Assembly: GCA_012033055.1 (NCBI GenBank)
Contig: JAAUPR010000025.1
Coordinates: forward strand, 1-42,427
Direction of reading: 5' to 3'
Origin: Limnothrix sp. RL_2_0
GTDB taxonomy: Bacteria > Cyanobacteriota > Cyanobacteriia > Cyanobacteriales > MRBY01
DNA length: 42,427 nt
In this document: piece by piece, positions 18,812-28,660 of the stretch
Position numbering within the stretch: position 1 is the stretch's first letter
Layout: the number at the start of each line of letters is the position of its first letter
Position numbers and translations under genes: made by a program
The notes under the pieces: model-generated
The model's input: the letters and a program-made list of their open reading frames with translations, nothing else
Database searches by the model: none
Told to the model about the DNA's origin: nothing

Positions 18812-19753
18812 GTGGCACAGTTCCAAATTGAGTGTGTGGAAAATAAAACACACAAAAATCAGAGTCAGTATAGTAAATTTGTCTTTGAACCTTTAGACCG
18901 AGGGCAAGGTACCACTTTAGGGAATTCCCTAAGGCGTATTCTTTTATCTAATCTCGAAGGAGCTGCTGTAACAGCGCTGCGGATTGGTGGTGTGAATCAT
19001 GAATTTGCCACTGTTCCGGGTGTTCGCGAGGATGCCCTAGAAATTATCCTCAACATGAAGGAAATTGTACTTAAAAGTTTTACTCATCAGCCTCAGATCG
19101 GCCGACTAGTCGCCACTGGACCTGGTCAAGTGACGGCAGCTCAATTTGATCTTCCTTCTGAAGTTGAAGCTGTTGATCCCAACCAGTACATTGCGACGCT
19201 TGCTGATGGCGCGAAACTTGAAATGGAGTTTCGTATTGAAAAAGGTAAAAGTTATCGTGCTGTTCAGCGTGGGAAAGATGAAGCTGGCGCTTTGGATTTT
19301 CTTCAAATTGATGCTGTCTTCATGCCCGTAACTAAAGTCCGTTACAACGTTGACAGTATCTATTCCGAAGGAGATGCGGTTAAAGACCGTCTTACTTTGG
19401 AAATCTGGACAAATGGTGGTATCAAGCCTGAGGAAGCTCTGTCTCAGGCGGCTTCTATTGCCGTTGAATTGTTTAATCCTCTTAAGGATCTAACCCTTGA
19501 AGCGATTCAGGACGATTATCAAGAGGATGAAGACCCCACCAGCCAAATTCCGATTGAGGAGTTGCAATTATCTGTCCGAGCCTACAACTGTTTGAAGCGA
19601 GCACAGATTAATTCTGTTGCTGATCTTCTTGATTACAGTCAGGAGGATTTACTCGAAATCAAAAATTTCGGACAGAAGTCTGCAGAGGAAGTTATTGAAG
19701 CCCTTAAGACTCGTCTAGGCATCACTTTGCCGGAAGAAAAAGCGGCTAAGTAA
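18812..19753 (+). CDS. rpoA: RNA polymerase alpha subunit
   Basis: Alpha dimerises to nucleate RNA polymerase assembly. The 313-residue protein has the N-terminal domain with GTTLGNSLRRILLS, and an acidic linker near residues 225-240. The C-terminal domain (LSVRAYNCLKRAQINSVADLL ... IKNFGQKSAEEV) binds UP elements and activators. The start is GTG 18812 after AGGGAG. The 91-base gap before it can fold two competing small stems (CAAGA/TCTTG at 18750-18764 or AAGAAA/TTTCTT at 18751-18774); whether they regulate rpoA is unknown. Confidence 0.97.
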   Translation: MAQFQIECVENKTHKNQSQYSKFVFEPLDRGQGTTLGNSLRRILLSNLEGAAVTALRIGGVNHEFATVPGVREDALEIILNMKEIVLKSFTHQPQIGRLVATGPGQVTAAQFDLPSEVEAVDPNQYIATLADGAKLEMEFRIEKGKSYRAVQRGKDEAGALDFLQIDAVFMPVTKVRYNVDSIYSEGDAVKDRLTLEIWTNGGIKPEEALSQAASIAVELFNPLKDLTLEAIQDDYQEDEDPTSQIPIEELQLSVRAYNCLKRAQINSVADLLDYSQEDLLEIKNFGQKSAEEVIEALKTRLGITLPEEKAAK

Positions 19754-19803
19754 TGACTAAATATTAGTTTTTATTTTTTATCTATTTTGAGGAGGAATAG
19801 TTC

Positions 19804-20154
19804 ATGCGTCATGGTTGTCGCGTCCCAGAATTGGGAAAACCTGCTGATCAACGCAAAGCCCTTTTAAGAGCTTTGACAACTCAGTTAATTCGTCATGGTC
19901 AAGTGAAAACTACTAAGGCTCGTGCTAAAGCTGTACGTTCTGAAGTTGATCACATGATCACTTTAGCTAAGGATGGTTCTTTGGCCGCCCGCCGTCGTGC
20001 TCTTGGTTATGTGTATGACAAGCAGCTGGTACACGCCCTATTTGCTCAGGCGAAGGAACGTTATGGCGATCGCCAAGGTGGTTACAGTCGCGTTGTTCGC
20101 ACTGTCCGTCGTCGTGGTGATAATGCAGAAATGGCAATCATTGAGCTGGTGTAG
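19804..20154 (+). CDS. rplQ: 50S ribosomal protein L17
   Basis: L17 lies near the tunnel exit. The 116-residue protein starts [21 protein letters not shown] and contains [15 protein letters not shown]; it is the short bacterial form. A strong GAGGAGG is placed before ATG 19804. It follows rpoA as in other alpha operons, and truA begins 17 bases later. Confidence 0.97.
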   Translation: MRHGCRVPELGKPADQRKALLRALTTQLIRHGQVKTTKARAKAVRSEVDHMITLAKDGSLAARRRALGYVYDKQLVHALFAQAKERYGDRQGGYSRVVRTVRRRGDNAEMAIIELV

Positions 20155-20171
20155 AAGCTTTAATTGTCCAG

Positions 20172-21005
20172 ATGATGTCTGTCGATGAAGAACCCACTGA
20201 TTTCAAGAAACGCACCGCTTTAGTCGTCCAATATATCGGCACTAACTTTTGCGGTTGGCAGAAACAAAAGTCAGGAAGAACTGTTCAGCAGACAATTGAG
20301 ACAACAATTACTGACGTTGTTGGTAAGCCAATCCGAATCCAAGGTGCAGGAAGAACAGATACCGGCGTACATGCCGCAGGTCAATTCGCTCACTTTGAAT
20401 GTGAAAGTCCTATTCCGGGAAATAAATGGTCAAAAATATTAAATGATCGTCTCCCTGAAGACATCAACATTCGAGCATCCCAAGAGGTGTCAGACCAATG
20501 GCATGCCCAGTTCTCCGCCCTCTGGCGTCGCTACCGTTACACCATCTATACCCATCCCACCCCAAACCTTTTTGTCAAACCCTTCGCTTGGCATTACTAT
20601 CAGGCTCCTCTTGACGAAACTCTGATACAAGCTGCCCTAACCCCTCTTTTGGGAAGGCATCATTTATCAGCATTTCACCGTTCAGGCTCCAGTCGCTCCC
20701 ACTCTTGGGTTGAGATACAGGCCGCAGAATGTTCCCGTAGAGGATCCTTTATTCATATAGAAATTCAGGCTAATGGCTTTTTGTATGGCATGGTGCGCCT
20801 TTTGGTCGGCATGTTAGTGGAAGTAGGACAAGGAAAACTCTCTCTCGAACAATTCAAAGATATCTGGATTAACGAACGACGTGACCTTGTAAAATACTCT
20901 GCCCCAGCAAAAGGACTTTGCTTACTACGGGTCGGCTACCCTAAATCTCTATTCCCGCCTCACATCTGGTTTGACAGCCAGCCAACCTTTTTACTAACCC
21001 ATTAG
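20172..21005 (+). CDS. truA: tRNA pseudouridine(38-40) synthase TruA
   Basis: TruA converts uridines 38-40 of the tRNA anticodon arm to pseudouridine. The 277-residue protein has the catalytic motif [11 protein letters not shown] with Asp63, preceded by the [10 protein letters not shown] strand, and RVGYP near the C-terminus. Two adjacent ATG codons (20172, 20175) could start it. It lies between rplQ and rplM and is very likely cotranscribed with them. There is no strong Shine-Dalgarno. Confidence 0.95.
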   Translation: MMSVDEEPTDFKKRTALVVQYIGTNFCGWQKQKSGRTVQQTIETTITDVVGKPIRIQGAGRTDTGVHAAGQFAHFECESPIPGNKWSKILNDRLPEDINIRASQEVSDQWHAQFSALWRRYRYTIYTHPTPNLFVKPFAWHYYQAPLDETLIQAALTPLLGRHHLSAFHRSGSSRSHSWVEIQAAECSRRGSFIHIEIQANGFLYGMVRLLVGMLVEVGQGKLSLEQFKDIWINERRDLVKYSAPAKGLCLLRVGYPKSLFPPHIWFDSQPTFLLTH

Positions 21006-21039
21006 TGGAATTATTAATGCTTCTATAAGCAAAACTCCT

Positions 21040-21495
21040 ATGATTAAAACTCCTTTACCAAAACAAGATTCCTTAGATCAAAAGTGGTATGTGATTGATG
21101 CCGCTGATCAACGTTTAGGTCGCTTGGCCACAGAAGTTGCTAAAATTCTACGTGGTAAAAATAAGCCCGAATTTACCCCCTCAATGGATACAGGTGACTT
21201 CGTGATAATTGTCAATGCCGAAAAAGTGGTTGTCACCGGACGAAAGCCGGAACAGAAGCTTTATCGTCGCCACTCCGGTCGTCCCGGTGGAATGAAGGTA
21301 GAAACCTTTAACCAACTTCAAGATCGCATTCCCGAACGTATCGTTGAGAAGGCAATTAAAGGAATGTTGCCTAAAAATTCTTTAGGACGTAGCCTCTTTA
21401 CTAAGCTGAAAGTTTATTCCGGCTCTGCACATCCCCACGATGCCCAACAACCTGAAACAATCATCATCAACACTATTCCCGGAGGAGATAAGTAA
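21040..21495 (+). CDS. rplM: 50S ribosomal protein L13
   Basis: L13 is an early 50S assembly protein. The 151-residue product carries [28 protein letters not shown] and HSGRPGGMK, and ends in a PHDAQQPE segment. Its TAA overlaps the rpsI ATG as TAATG, with GGAGGAG just upstream (21480-21487), so S9 translation is coupled to L13. Confidence 0.97.
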   Translation: MIKTPLPKQDSLDQKWYVIDAADQRLGRLATEVAKILRGKNKPEFTPSMDTGDFVIIVNAEKVVVTGRKPEQKLYRRHSGRPGGMKVETFNQLQDRIPERIVEKAIKGMLPKNSLGRSLFTKLKVYSGSAHPHDAQQPETIIINTIPGGDK

Positions 21496-21902
21496 TGCCT
21501 GACAATAAAGATCGCGTGGTTTATTTGGGAACTGGTCGCCGTAAAGCTGCCATTGCCCGTGTTCGCCTAGTGCCCGGTTCTGGTAACGTTGTTGTAAATC
21601 ATCGCTCTGGTGAAGACTATTTCAACCGTATTCCCGGCTACCTTGCTGTCTTAAAATTACCTCTCGAGACTTTAGGTCTTGAAAGTGAGTACGATATTTT
21701 GGTTAATGCCCATGGCGGTGGTTTAACTGGACAAGCTGATGCTGTAAAACTCGGTGTTGCCCGTGCCCTTTGCCAGCTAGACCCAGACAATCGTCAACCC
21801 TTAAAAACAGAAGGTTATTTGACAAGGGATCCCCGCTGTAAAGAGCGGAAGAAATATGGCTTACATAAAGCCCGTAAAGCACCTCAATTCTCCAAGCGTT
21901 AA
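21495..21902 (+). CDS. rpsI: 30S ribosomal protein S9
   Basis: S9 has a C-terminal tail that reaches P-site tRNA. The 135-residue protein shows [17 protein letters not shown], the central [21 protein letters not shown], and the end RKAPQFSKR with the terminal Lys-Arg that contacts the anticodon loop. It is coupled to rplM by TAATG. Confidence 0.97.
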   Translation: MPDNKDRVVYLGTGRRKAAIARVRLVPGSGNVVVNHRSGEDYFNRIPGYLAVLKLPLETLGLESEYDILVNAHGGGLTGQADAVKLGVARALCQLDPDNRQPLKTEGYLTRDPRCKERKKYGLHKARKAPQFSKR

Positions 21903-21952
21903 TTTAGTATTTCGCTTAAATTCTTTGACTCAGTTTAATATTCGTAAATCCT

Positions 21953-22183
21953 ATGCCTAAAGCCGATCTCCACCCCAAATGGTATCCTGAAGCCAAAGTT
22001 ATCTGTAACGGCGAAGTTGTGATGACTATTGGCTCTACCCAACCAGAAATTAATGTAGAAATTTGGTCTGGTAACCATCCTTTCTATACTGGAACTCAAA
22101 AAATTATTGATACAGAAGGTCGAGTTGATCGATTCTTACGTAAGTACGGTATGCTCAGCAATACTTCCGAAGATAAGGAATAA
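21953..22183 (+). CDS. rpmE: 50S ribosomal protein L31 (zinc-independent form)
   Basis: L31 bridges the 5S rRNA region and the 30S head. The 76-residue protein has HPKWYPEAKVICNGEVV, NHPFYTGTQ and GRVDRFLRKYG, and is of normal length. Only one cysteine remains (Cys18). The CxxC found before HPF in zinc-binding L31 is replaced by WSGN, so this should not bind zinc. It closes the cluster; a strong terminator follows 21 bases later. Confidence 0.95.
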   Translation: MPKADLHPKWYPEAKVICNGEVVMTIGSTQPEINVEIWSGNHPFYTGTQKIIDTEGRVDRFLRKYGMLSNTSEDKE

Positions 22184-22204
22184 TTTATTTTGTGAGCGTC
22201 TTTT

Positions 22205-22239
22205 GACCCGGCAGTTCGCTGCTGGGTTCATTTGTTTTT
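22205..22239 (+). terminator. terminator of the ribosomal super-cluster
   Basis: GACCCGGCAG (22205-22214) and CTGCTGGGTT (22219-22228) form a 10-bp stem (two G-U pairs) around a TTCG tetraloop. A T-rich tract follows at 22231-22239. It ends transcription after rpmE. Confidence 0.78.
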
Positions 22240-22271
22240 GGGCTTATTTTTTCTATTAAAGTATTTGTATT

Positions 22272-23390
22272 ATGGCTGAAGCTTATTTGCTTGATAAATT
22301 GAAGTCGGTGAAGGAAACATTTCTTGAAATGACTCGTCGCTTGGCAGATCCTGACATTGCAACTAATCCCGATGAATTACAGCGGGTCGCAAAAATTCGA
22401 GCTTCTTTAGAGGAAACAGTCCAAACCTACGATGAATGGCAGGAGGCTCAAGAAGAGTTGCGGGGGGCTAAGGAAATTTTTCGGGAGTCTGCTGGTGATC
22501 CGGAAATGAAAGAAATGGCTGCGGCTGAGGTTAGTGAGTTAGAAGCTAGTATTGATGATTTGGAAGATCGTCTCAAGATTTTGCTGCTTCCTAAGGATCC
22601 TAATGACGATAAAAATATTATGTTGGAGATTCGTGCTGGTACTGGAGGCGATGAAGCGAGCATCTGGGCTGGGGATCTACTACGAATGTACTCCCGCTAT
22701 TCGGAGTCGCAAAATTGGCGTATTAAGTTGCTGAGTGAATCTACGGCTGATATGGGTGGTATCAAGGCAGTCATTTTAGAGGTTCAGGGTGAGTGGGTTT
22801 ATAGCAAGTTGAAATATGAGGCTGGGGTTCATCGGGTTCAACGTGTCCCGGTCACTGAGGGGGGGGGACGGGTTCATACTTCTACGGCGACGGTGGCAAT
22901 TATGCCAGAAGTGGATGATGTGGAAGTGAAGATTGATGCGAAAGATATTGAAATGACGACTGCCCGATCTGGTGGTGCTGGTGGGCAAAATGTGAATAAG
23001 GTGGAAACTGCGGTTGATTTGATGCATAAACCCACAGGGATTCGTATTTTTTGTACTGAGGAGCGATCGCAGCTACAAAACCGAGAGAGGGCGATGCAGA
23101 TTTTACGGGCGAAGCTTTATGAGATGGAGCTACAGAAACAGCAAGATGAAGTGAGTTCGATGCGTAAATCCCAAGTGGGTACAGGATCGCGTTCCGAAAA
23201 AATCCGCACCTATAATTACAAAGATAACCGAGTGACAGACCATCGGTTAGGGCAGAACTTTGTGCTTTCGACGGCTCTGGAAGGTGATATTGAAGGTATG
23301 ATTCAATCTTGTATTACGCAAGATCAACAATCACAACTTGAGCAGCTTGCCTCGGATGATTCTGCGACGGATGGTCTTGCTACTGCTTAG
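22272..23390 (+). CDS. prfA: peptide chain release factor 1
   Basis: RF1 reads UAA and UAG and triggers peptide release. The 372-residue protein has the stop-codon recognition motif PVT (193-195, the RF1-type PxT) in [16 protein letters not shown], and the catalytic GGQ at 237-239, whose glutamine is usually methylated by PrmC. The start ATG 22272 has no clear Shine-Dalgarno. It begins 33 bases past the cluster terminator and probably has its own promoter (possibly TTGTTT and TATTAA before it). The 3' end overlaps the convergent gene by four bases. Confidence 0.97.
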   Translation: MAEAYLLDKLKSVKETFLEMTRRLADPDIATNPDELQRVAKIRASLEETVQTYDEWQEAQEELRGAKEIFRESAGDPEMKEMAAAEVSELEASIDDLEDRLKILLLPKDPNDDKNIMLEIRAGTGGDEASIWAGDLLRMYSRYSESQNWRIKLLSESTADMGGIKAVILEVQGEWVYSKLKYEAGVHRVQRVPVTEGGGRVHTSTATVAIMPEVDDVEVKIDAKDIEMTTARSGGAGGQNVNKVETAVDLMHKPTGIRIFCTEERSQLQNRERAMQILRAKLYEMELQKQQDEVSSMRKSQVGTGSRSEKIRTYNYKDNRVTDHRLGQNFVLSTALEGDIEGMIQSCITQDQQSQLEQLASDDSATDGLATA

Positions 23391-23722
23391 GACTTATCGG
23401 TTTTCGGTGGTTGAATTTCACTGCTGACTTCGTAAAAGTCTATTTCTGGTGGGGCTGCGAACAATGGGGTCATTTTCGCCATGATTTTTTTGCTGAGCTC
23501 TGATTGGTTATTGTCCATGTCTTCGATGTTGTCCCATAGGATCATGGCAATACCTTTATCTGTACCTGTTTTTTGTAGGAGAAAAGCGCCTTTAAACCCT
23601 TCTGTGTAGCTAGAGACGGCTTTTTCGTAAAGGGTTTGGGCTTGGGCAAAGTGGCCGGGTTTGAATTCGCCGATCGCCACGTATGCGACTTTATGTTTGA
23701 GGCAGTTATTAAATTCTTGCAT
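23387..23722 (-). CDS. small antibiotic-biosynthesis-monooxygenase (ABM)-like protein
   Basis: This 111-residue protein looks like a ferredoxin-like dimeric alpha/beta-barrel protein of the ABM type. [25 protein letters not shown] gives a strand then helix, and [16 protein letters not shown] gives a strand then helix. There is no recognised cofactor motif, so enzymatic activity cannot be claimed. An AAGAGA stretch lies about 10 bases before ATG 23722. It lies downstream of pepP on the same strand with a 123-base gap. The family assignment is from pattern only. Confidence 0.55.
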   Translation of the reverse strand: MQEFNNCLKHKVAYVAIGEFKPGHFAQAQTLYEKAVSSYTEGFKGAFLLQKTGTDKGIAMILWDNIEDMDNNQSELSKKIMAKMTPLFAAPPEIDFYEVSSEIQPPKTDKS

Positions 23723-23845
23723 TGCTGAAATCTCTTGGCAGGTGTATCCGCAGATGGGTGGCTTTTTTGCCGTTATTTCTGTTTATTCTTCCAATCTAAC
23801 GGTAAAAGTTCGGGCAATGGGTTTTGCGAACTTTCTTAATCTCGG

Positions 23846-25207
23846 TTAAAAGTTCATAAGGTTTTCGATAGTGGCAGTTCTAGTAGCTAGGTTTTCGCTG
23901 AGGTTTTTGGAGCCGTTGGGAGTGATTAAAATATCGTCTTCGATACGGATGCCTCGCACATCGGCAAACTGCGTAAGTTTCTCCCAATGGACTATTTTTT
24001 TGTATTTTTCTTGTTTTTGGGCATTTTTCAAGAGGGCGGGAATTTGGTAGAAACCGGGTTCAATGGTCACAATCATGTTTGTTTTGAGGGGACGATTAAG
24101 GCGCAAAAAGCATTCGCCAACGCGATCACCGCGCGTTCTACCGGGGGAATAACCTGCTAAGTCGCCAAGATCTTCCATATCGTGGACATCCAAGCCTAAT
24201 AAATGACCGATGCCGTGGGGAAAAAATAAGGCATGGACATCTTGGGCTAGTAAGTCCTCCACTTGTCCGCGCAGGATGCCTAAATTAACGAGTCCTTCTG
24301 TCAAAATTTTTGCGGCGAGCCAATGGATATCGCGGTATTCAACGTCTGGCTTTAAAGCGGCGATCGCCTGATCATGGGCAGCTAAAACCACCTCATAAAT
24401 ATCCCGTTGCGTTGCCGAAAATCTGCCGTTAATTGGATAAGTTCGAGTCAAATCTGCCGCCCAACCATAGGGAGTTTCTGCTCCGGCATCCACCAGCAAC
24501 AAATCACCTTCCTGAAAGGCTTGAAATGAATGCTCGTTATGGAGCACATCGCCATGGGTTGTGACGATACTGTTGTATGCGCAGCTCATCTGCGAACCTA
24601 GGATATATCCCTCAATTGCCCCCCTAACGACAGCTTCATTATTGGCTCGAACTGCGGTTTTTATTCCTTGTTGATGGGCTTGAATCGAAATATCGATGGC
24701 TGATTGAATCTGGGCGATCGCCTCTGCATCATGGGTCAGACGACAACTGATAACGGCTTCAGCTAATTGCTGGTCACGCCCGGCTAAATGATTTGGTTCT
24801 GATAATTCCCTGCCGACTATTTGGGACTGACATAAACGTTGGTAAGGATCGACAAGGGGAATCGTTGCTGCTCCCATTACATATTTTTTTAACTCCGACT
24901 TTGCCAGAATCTGATCGACTTGTAAGGATATTTGTAGCTCTTCCTTTTGCGTGAATTCCCCATGCCACAATGCATCTTCAGCCGTGGGGAAATCCATAAA
25001 TAAAACGTGGCGATCGCCCTCCAGAAATAACACTGCGCCTGCCAATGGCAACCCCGCAAAATATAAAAAATGACTACTGGCCCGGAAATGGTATTGATTT
25101 GCCCGAAAATTTCGACTCAGGCGATCGCCAGCAAACAACAACACAACACCATCGAATTGCTTCACTAGCCGATGCCGCCTTGCCAAAACTTGTGAATTTA
25201 CCATCAT
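23846..25207 (-). CDS. pepP: Xaa-Pro aminopeptidase (aminopeptidase P)
   Basis: Aminopeptidase P removes an N-terminal residue before proline using a two-metal centre. The 453-residue protein has the N-terminal creatinase-like domain (FRASSHFLYFAGL) and the pita-bread domain. Apparent metal ligands are Asp240 (LLVDAG), Asp252 (ADLTRTYP), His335 (FPHGIGHLLGLDVHD), Glu383 (TIEPGFY) and Glu423 (RIEDDILIT). All five are present. Two tandem ATG codons stand at 25207 and 25204. The gene is divergent from the porin. Confidence 0.93.
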   Translation of the reverse strand: MMVNSQVLARRHRLVKQFDGVVLLFAGDRLSRNFRANQYHFRASSHFLYFAGLPLAGAVLFLEGDRHVLFMDFPTAEDALWHGEFTQKEELQISLQVDQILAKSELKKYVMGAATIPLVDPYQRLCQSQIVGRELSEPNHLAGRDQQLAEAVISCRLTHDAEAIAQIQSAIDISIQAHQQGIKTAVRANNEAVVRGAIEGYILGSQMSCAYNSIVTTHGDVLHNEHSFQAFQEGDLLLVDAGAETPYGWAADLTRTYPINGRFSATQRDIYEVVLAAHDQAIAALKPDVEYRDIHWLAAKILTEGLVNLGILRGQVEDLLAQDVHALFFPHGIGHLLGLDVHDMEDLGDLAGYSPGRTRGDRVGECFLRLNRPLKTNMIVTIEPGFYQIPALLKNAQKQEKYKKIVHWEKLTQFADVRGIRIEDDILITPNGSKNLSENLATRTATIENLMNF

Positions 25208-25481
25208 GCTCCAAAAATACAGACCCTAAAAATTAACCTGCTATTAATCCTTCATCAAAGCCCAGTTAATGATTCTCCGCTTTACTTAGAATGCATTCAG
25301 TTTAAATAGATAATGTATTAGACCCTACAGGATATGTAAGTTCAAGACTTTTTCCTGTAAATACATTGCCAAAGACTATACGACCGTTAACTATTGCGAA
25401 TATATTGCATTAGATTCAGTCGTGTATTATGCTGACCTTGCTTACATATCAAATAATTCAGGTGTGAGGCTTGATTTAATT

Positions 25482-27068
25482 ATGTCTAAAAAAATGAGAA
25501 CTATTCTTAGCAGTGCATCCATTGCTTTGGGTGCAACTGTCGCCGTAACCGGAACGGCGATCGCCGAAGACAACACAGTTGTCCTCGATCAGATCAACCA
25601 ATACAACGACGCTAACTCCTTCGCTCAAGTCAACAGCGTATTCCAACTCCGTGACGTAGCCCCTTCCGACTGGGCCTTCGACGCACTCCGGAACCTCGTT
25701 GAAAAATATAACTGTATCGTTGGTTATCCCGACGGCACATTCCGTGGCAACCGCCCCCTCAGTCGTTACGAATTTGCCGCAGGCCTAAACGCTTGTATGC
25801 AATCCATCGAGCGCCTCATCGTGGGTGGCGGTACTGATGTAGACGCAGCCGACATCACCCGTCTCCGTCGCCTCGTCGAAGAATTTGAAGCCGAACTAGC
25901 AACCCTAGGTGCACGAGTAGACGACATCGAAGGTCGCGTCGAGTTCCTCGAAGATCATCAGTTCTCCACGACAACTAAGCTCGGCGGCGAAGTCATCATG
26001 ACCCTCGCTAACGCCTTCGGTGATAACAAAGCCGGTGGCGGCGACCTTGACTCCGAAGTCACTTTCAGCGATCGCGTTCGTTTGAATCTCGACACAAGTT
26101 TCCGCGCTGACGGCAAAGACCGCTTGCGTACTCGTTTACAAGCTGGTAACTTCACCTCTCTCTCCAATGTAACTGGCACTGACACCGCTCGCTTGGGTCA
26201 CGATGAATCTAACGGTAATAACATAGAAGTCTCCGATTTGTACTATCGTTTCCCCATCGGTTCAAAAACCCGGGCTTACGTTGGGACAGTCGGTCTTGAT
26301 ATCGATGACATCTTTGAAGTCACCAACCCCTACTTTGAAAGTAGTGGTGATGGTGCGCTTTCTCGATTTGCTCGCCGTAACCCCTTAACCCTTCGTAGCT
26401 CCGAGGGTGCAGGCATTGGTTTTAACCACAAACTTAGCGACAAATTTACTTTCTCCGGTTTGTATTTAGCCTCTGATGGAGACGCTCCAGACCCAACTCA
26501 AAAGAATGGGCTTTTCAACGGTGCTTATAGCGCGGGTGCTCAGCTTGCATTCGCTCCTAGCAGCAAAATCGATCTTGCTTTGACCTACATCAATAGCTAC
26601 CAACCAAGTGGTAGTGTAAACCGTACTGGAAGTACAGTTAATGGCAACGCAAAGCGCCCCTTTGGAAATAACACTCCTACCTCCTCCAACAATTTTGGTC
26701 TTGAAGCTAGCTGGATGGCTGCCTCTAAACTTAACCTTGCCGGTTGGATTGGCTACAGTGCAGCTAACAACGAACTGAATGGTAATGATGCGGACATCTG
26801 GACTTGGTCTGTCAACGCTGCCTTGCTGGATGTTGGTGGTGATGGTAACGTTCTCGGTCTCATGTTTGGTCAGCCCCCCAAAGCTACAAGCATCGATGGT
26901 GGTACTGCAGATCCTGATACTTCTTATCTCGCTGAACTTCAGTACCGCTACAAACTCAACGACAACATCACTATCACTCCCGGCGCATACGTGATTTTCA
27001 ACCCCAACCACAACGACGCTAATGACACCATTGTTGTCGGTGCTGTTCGTACAACGTTTAAGTTCTAA
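25482..27068 (+). CDS. SLH-domain OprB-type outer-membrane porin
   Basis: This is a cyanobacterial major-porin-type protein of 528 residues. I chose ATG 25482 because it gives a signal peptide (residues 1-28, cleavage after AIA), rather than an upstream start at 25422. An SLH domain spans about 56-108 (VAPSDWAFDALRNLVEKYN ... PLSRYEFAAGLNACM) and anchors the barrel to peptidoglycan-linked polymer. A coiled coil follows at about 124-158. A carbohydrate-selective OprB-type beta-barrel then ends in the phenylalanine expected for outer-membrane insertion (RTTFKF). Codons are C-rich, as in a highly expressed gene. The 274-bp upstream gap is AT-rich with no clear promoter. Confidence 0.93.
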   Translation: MSKKMRTILSSASIALGATVAVTGTAIAEDNTVVLDQINQYNDANSFAQVNSVFQLRDVAPSDWAFDALRNLVEKYNCIVGYPDGTFRGNRPLSRYEFAAGLNACMQSIERLIVGGGTDVDAADITRLRRLVEEFEAELATLGARVDDIEGRVEFLEDHQFSTTTKLGGEVIMTLANAFGDNKAGGGDLDSEVTFSDRVRLNLDTSFRADGKDRLRTRLQAGNFTSLSNVTGTDTARLGHDESNGNNIEVSDLYYRFPIGSKTRAYVGTVGLDIDDIFEVTNPYFESSGDGALSRFARRNPLTLRSSEGAGIGFNHKLSDKFTFSGLYLASDGDAPDPTQKNGLFNGAYSAGAQLAFAPSSKIDLALTYINSYQPSGSVNRTGSTVNGNAKRPFGNNTPTSSNNFGLEASWMAASKLNLAGWIGYSAANNELNGNDADIWTWSVNAALLDVGGDGNVLGLMFGQPPKATSIDGGTADPDTSYLAELQYRYKLNDNITITPGAYVIFNPNHNDANDTIVVGAVRTTFKF

Positions 27069-27114
27069 ATTCCCTTTACCTTCGTGAAGGTTGAGCTTAT
27101 TGCTTTATTTTTAG

Positions 27115-27143
27115 AAAGTGAGCCTATTTGGCTCACTTTTTTT
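27115..27143 (+). terminator. terminator of the porin gene
   Basis: AAAGTGAGCC (27115-27124) and GGCTCACTTT (27130-27139) form a perfect 10-bp stem with loop TATTT, running into seven T. An extra ACCTTC/GAAGGT inverted repeat lies at 27078-27091. Confidence 0.92.
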
Positions 27144-27173
27144 GTTCTCCTAGCCCAATAAAAGATTTCCTTT

Positions 27174-27202
27174 TTGACATTAAGGTTAGTTGTCCATATA
27201 CT
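27174..27202 (+). promoter_or_regulatory. rplS promoter
   Basis: TTGACA (27174-27179) and TATACT (27197-27202) are separated by exactly 17 bases, a near-perfect housekeeping promoter. It lies between the porin terminator and rplS. Confidence 0.85.
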
Positions 27203-27229
27203 GGTAGACTGTGAGTTTTTTGAAAAACC

Positions 27230-27592
27230 ATGAACGCTGAAGCAATTATTCGCTCCATCGAATCAGAGCACCTCAAAGATGATCTTCCGACCATCCATGT
27301 TGGTGACACTGTTCGAATTGGAGTCAAAATCAAAGAAGGTAGTAAAGAGCGGATTCAGCCTTATGAAGGCACCGTCATCGCAATGCGTAATGGTGGAATT
27401 AACGAAACCATCACTGTGCGCAAAATTTTCCAAGGTGTCGGTGTAGAGAGGGTTTTCCTTCTTCATTCCCCCATCGTGGATAACATTAAGATAATGCGCC
27501 GAGGCAAGGTTCGCCGTGCCAAACTGTACTATCTTCGTGATCGCGTTGGAAAAGCAACTCGAATCAAGCAACGTTTTGATCGTCCTATTTAG
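27230..27592 (+). CDS. rplS: 50S ribosomal protein L19
   Basis: L19 lies at the 30S-50S interface beside L14. The 120-residue protein shows the family core [28 protein letters not shown] and [13 protein letters not shown], ending in [20 protein letters not shown]. Start ATG 27230 has no Shine-Dalgarno. It lies just before tRNA-Trp, secE and nusG, an arrangement common in cyanobacteria. Confidence 0.97.
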   Translation: MNAEAIIRSIESEHLKDDLPTIHVGDTVRIGVKIKEGSKERIQPYEGTVIAMRNGGINETITVRKIFQGVGVERVFLLHSPIVDNIKIMRRGKVRRAKLYYLRDRVGKATRIKQRFDRPI

Positions 27593-27616
27593 CACAATAT
27601 ATAGGGCCAAAATAGC

Positions 27617-27646
27617 TTTACCCGACGATTTCATTTATGCTATACT
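27617..27646 (+). promoter_or_regulatory. promoter for tRNA-Trp / secE
   Basis: TTTACC (27617-27622) and TATACT (27641-27646) are 18 bases apart. The -10 element ends 30 bases before the tRNA. It could drive tRNA-Trp and read on into secE-nusG. Confidence 0.65.
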
Positions 27647-27676
27647 CACTAAGGCTTGTTTGAAAAATAGCATCAA

Positions 27677-27749
27677 GCGTCCTTAGTTCAGTTGGTAGAA
27701 CGCAGGTCTCCAAAACCTGATGTCGGGGGTTCAAGTCCTCCAGGGCGCG
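27677..27749 (+). tRNA. trnW: tRNA-Trp (CCA anticodon)
   Basis: A 73-nt cloverleaf. The acceptor stem is GCGTCCT/AGGGCGC with one wobble and the D stem is GTTC/GAAC. The anticodon stem CAGGT/ACCTG holds loop CTCCAAA, so the anticodon at 27710-27712 is CCA. The T stem GGGGG/CCTCC holds loop TTCAAGT, and the discriminator is G. The 3' CCA is not encoded. It lies between rplS and secE. Confidence 0.95.
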
Positions 27750-27812
27750 TACTGAGTTTTCTCTAAAACTCAAATTAAATATTACAGTTGCTCTGGGGAG
27801 GAGTTTCTGATT

Positions 27813-28040
27813 GTGGCTAAAACAAAAAAGGCTGTGGACGCCGAAACTCAAAAGCCGGAAGGTTTTGACGTAACTAAGTATGCTAATGAGACGAAAGACG
27901 AACTTGCAAAAGTTGTTTGGCCTTCTCGCCAACAGCTTCTGAGCGAGTCTGCTGCCGTTATCCTGATGGTGATTTTAGTTGCAACAGTCGTATATGTTGT
28001 CGACAACTTGTTCGTCTGGGCGTCAGGCAAAGTATTTTAG
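27813..28040 (+). CDS. secE: preprotein translocase subunit SecE
   Basis: SecE clamps SecY. The 75-residue single-span form has an acidic N-terminus, the amphipathic helix motif ETKDELAKVVWPSRQQLL, and one transmembrane helix near 46-68. The start is GTG 27813 with GGGGAGGAG upstream. It sits directly before nusG, as in nearly all bacteria. Confidence 0.95.
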   Translation: MAKTKKAVDAETQKPEGFDVTKYANETKDELAKVVWPSRQQLLSESAAVILMVILVATVVYVVDNLFVWASGKVF

Positions 28041-28055
28041 AAACTCCGACTTTTT

Positions 28056-28658
28056 ATGGAAAATTCAGAAGAGCAGACAGGAATGCAAACTGGCCTCAAA
28101 CCTCGTTGGTATGCGGTCCAAGTTGCTTCCGGATGTGAAAAAAGAGTTAAAGCAAATCTTGAACAGCGAGTTCACACTTTGGATGTGGCGGATCGCATTT
28201 TTGAAGTGCGTATTCCTCAAACTCCTACTGTCAAAATCCGTAAGGATGGCAGTCGCCAACATAGTGAGGAAAAAGTTTTTCCTGGATACGTTTTAATCCA
28301 AATGGCTCTTAACGATGAAGCTTGGCAAGTCGTCAAAAACACTCCCCATGTGATCAACTTCGTTGGTGCTGAACAGAAACGAAGCTACGGCAGAGGCAGA
28401 GGTCATGTGAAGCCTGTACCTCTAAGTATGTCAGAAGTAGAGCGTATCTTTAAGCAAGCTCAGGTTGTTGAACCCACTATCAAGATTGATATGTCGGTTG
28501 GCGACAAAATTCTTGTCCTTTCTGGTCCGTTTAAGGACTTTGAGGGTGAAGTGGTAGAGGTTAGTCCTGAGCGCAGTAAACTGAAAGCTCTATTGTCTAT
28601 CTTTGGTCGAGATACGCCAGTAGAACTTGAATTTAATCAAGTGGAAAAACAGAGCTAG
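28056..28658 (+). CDS. nusG: transcription termination/antitermination protein NusG
   Basis: NusG binds RNA polymerase and couples it to ribosomes or Rho. The 200-residue protein has the NGN domain ([21 protein letters not shown] ... FPGYVLIQM) and a C-terminal KOW domain ([22 protein letters not shown]). The first 15 residues are a variable extension. The spacing to secE (15 bases) and rplK (2 bases) supports an operon. Confidence 0.96.
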   Translation: MENSEEQTGMQTGLKPRWYAVQVASGCEKRVKANLEQRVHTLDVADRIFEVRIPQTPTVKIRKDGSRQHSEEKVFPGYVLIQMALNDEAWQVVKNTPHVINFVGAEQKRSYGRGRGHVKPVPLSMSEVERIFKQAQVVEPTIKIDMSVGDKILVLSGPFKDFEGEVVEVSPERSKLKALLSIFGRDTPVELEFNQVEKQS

Positions 28659-28660
28659 CA

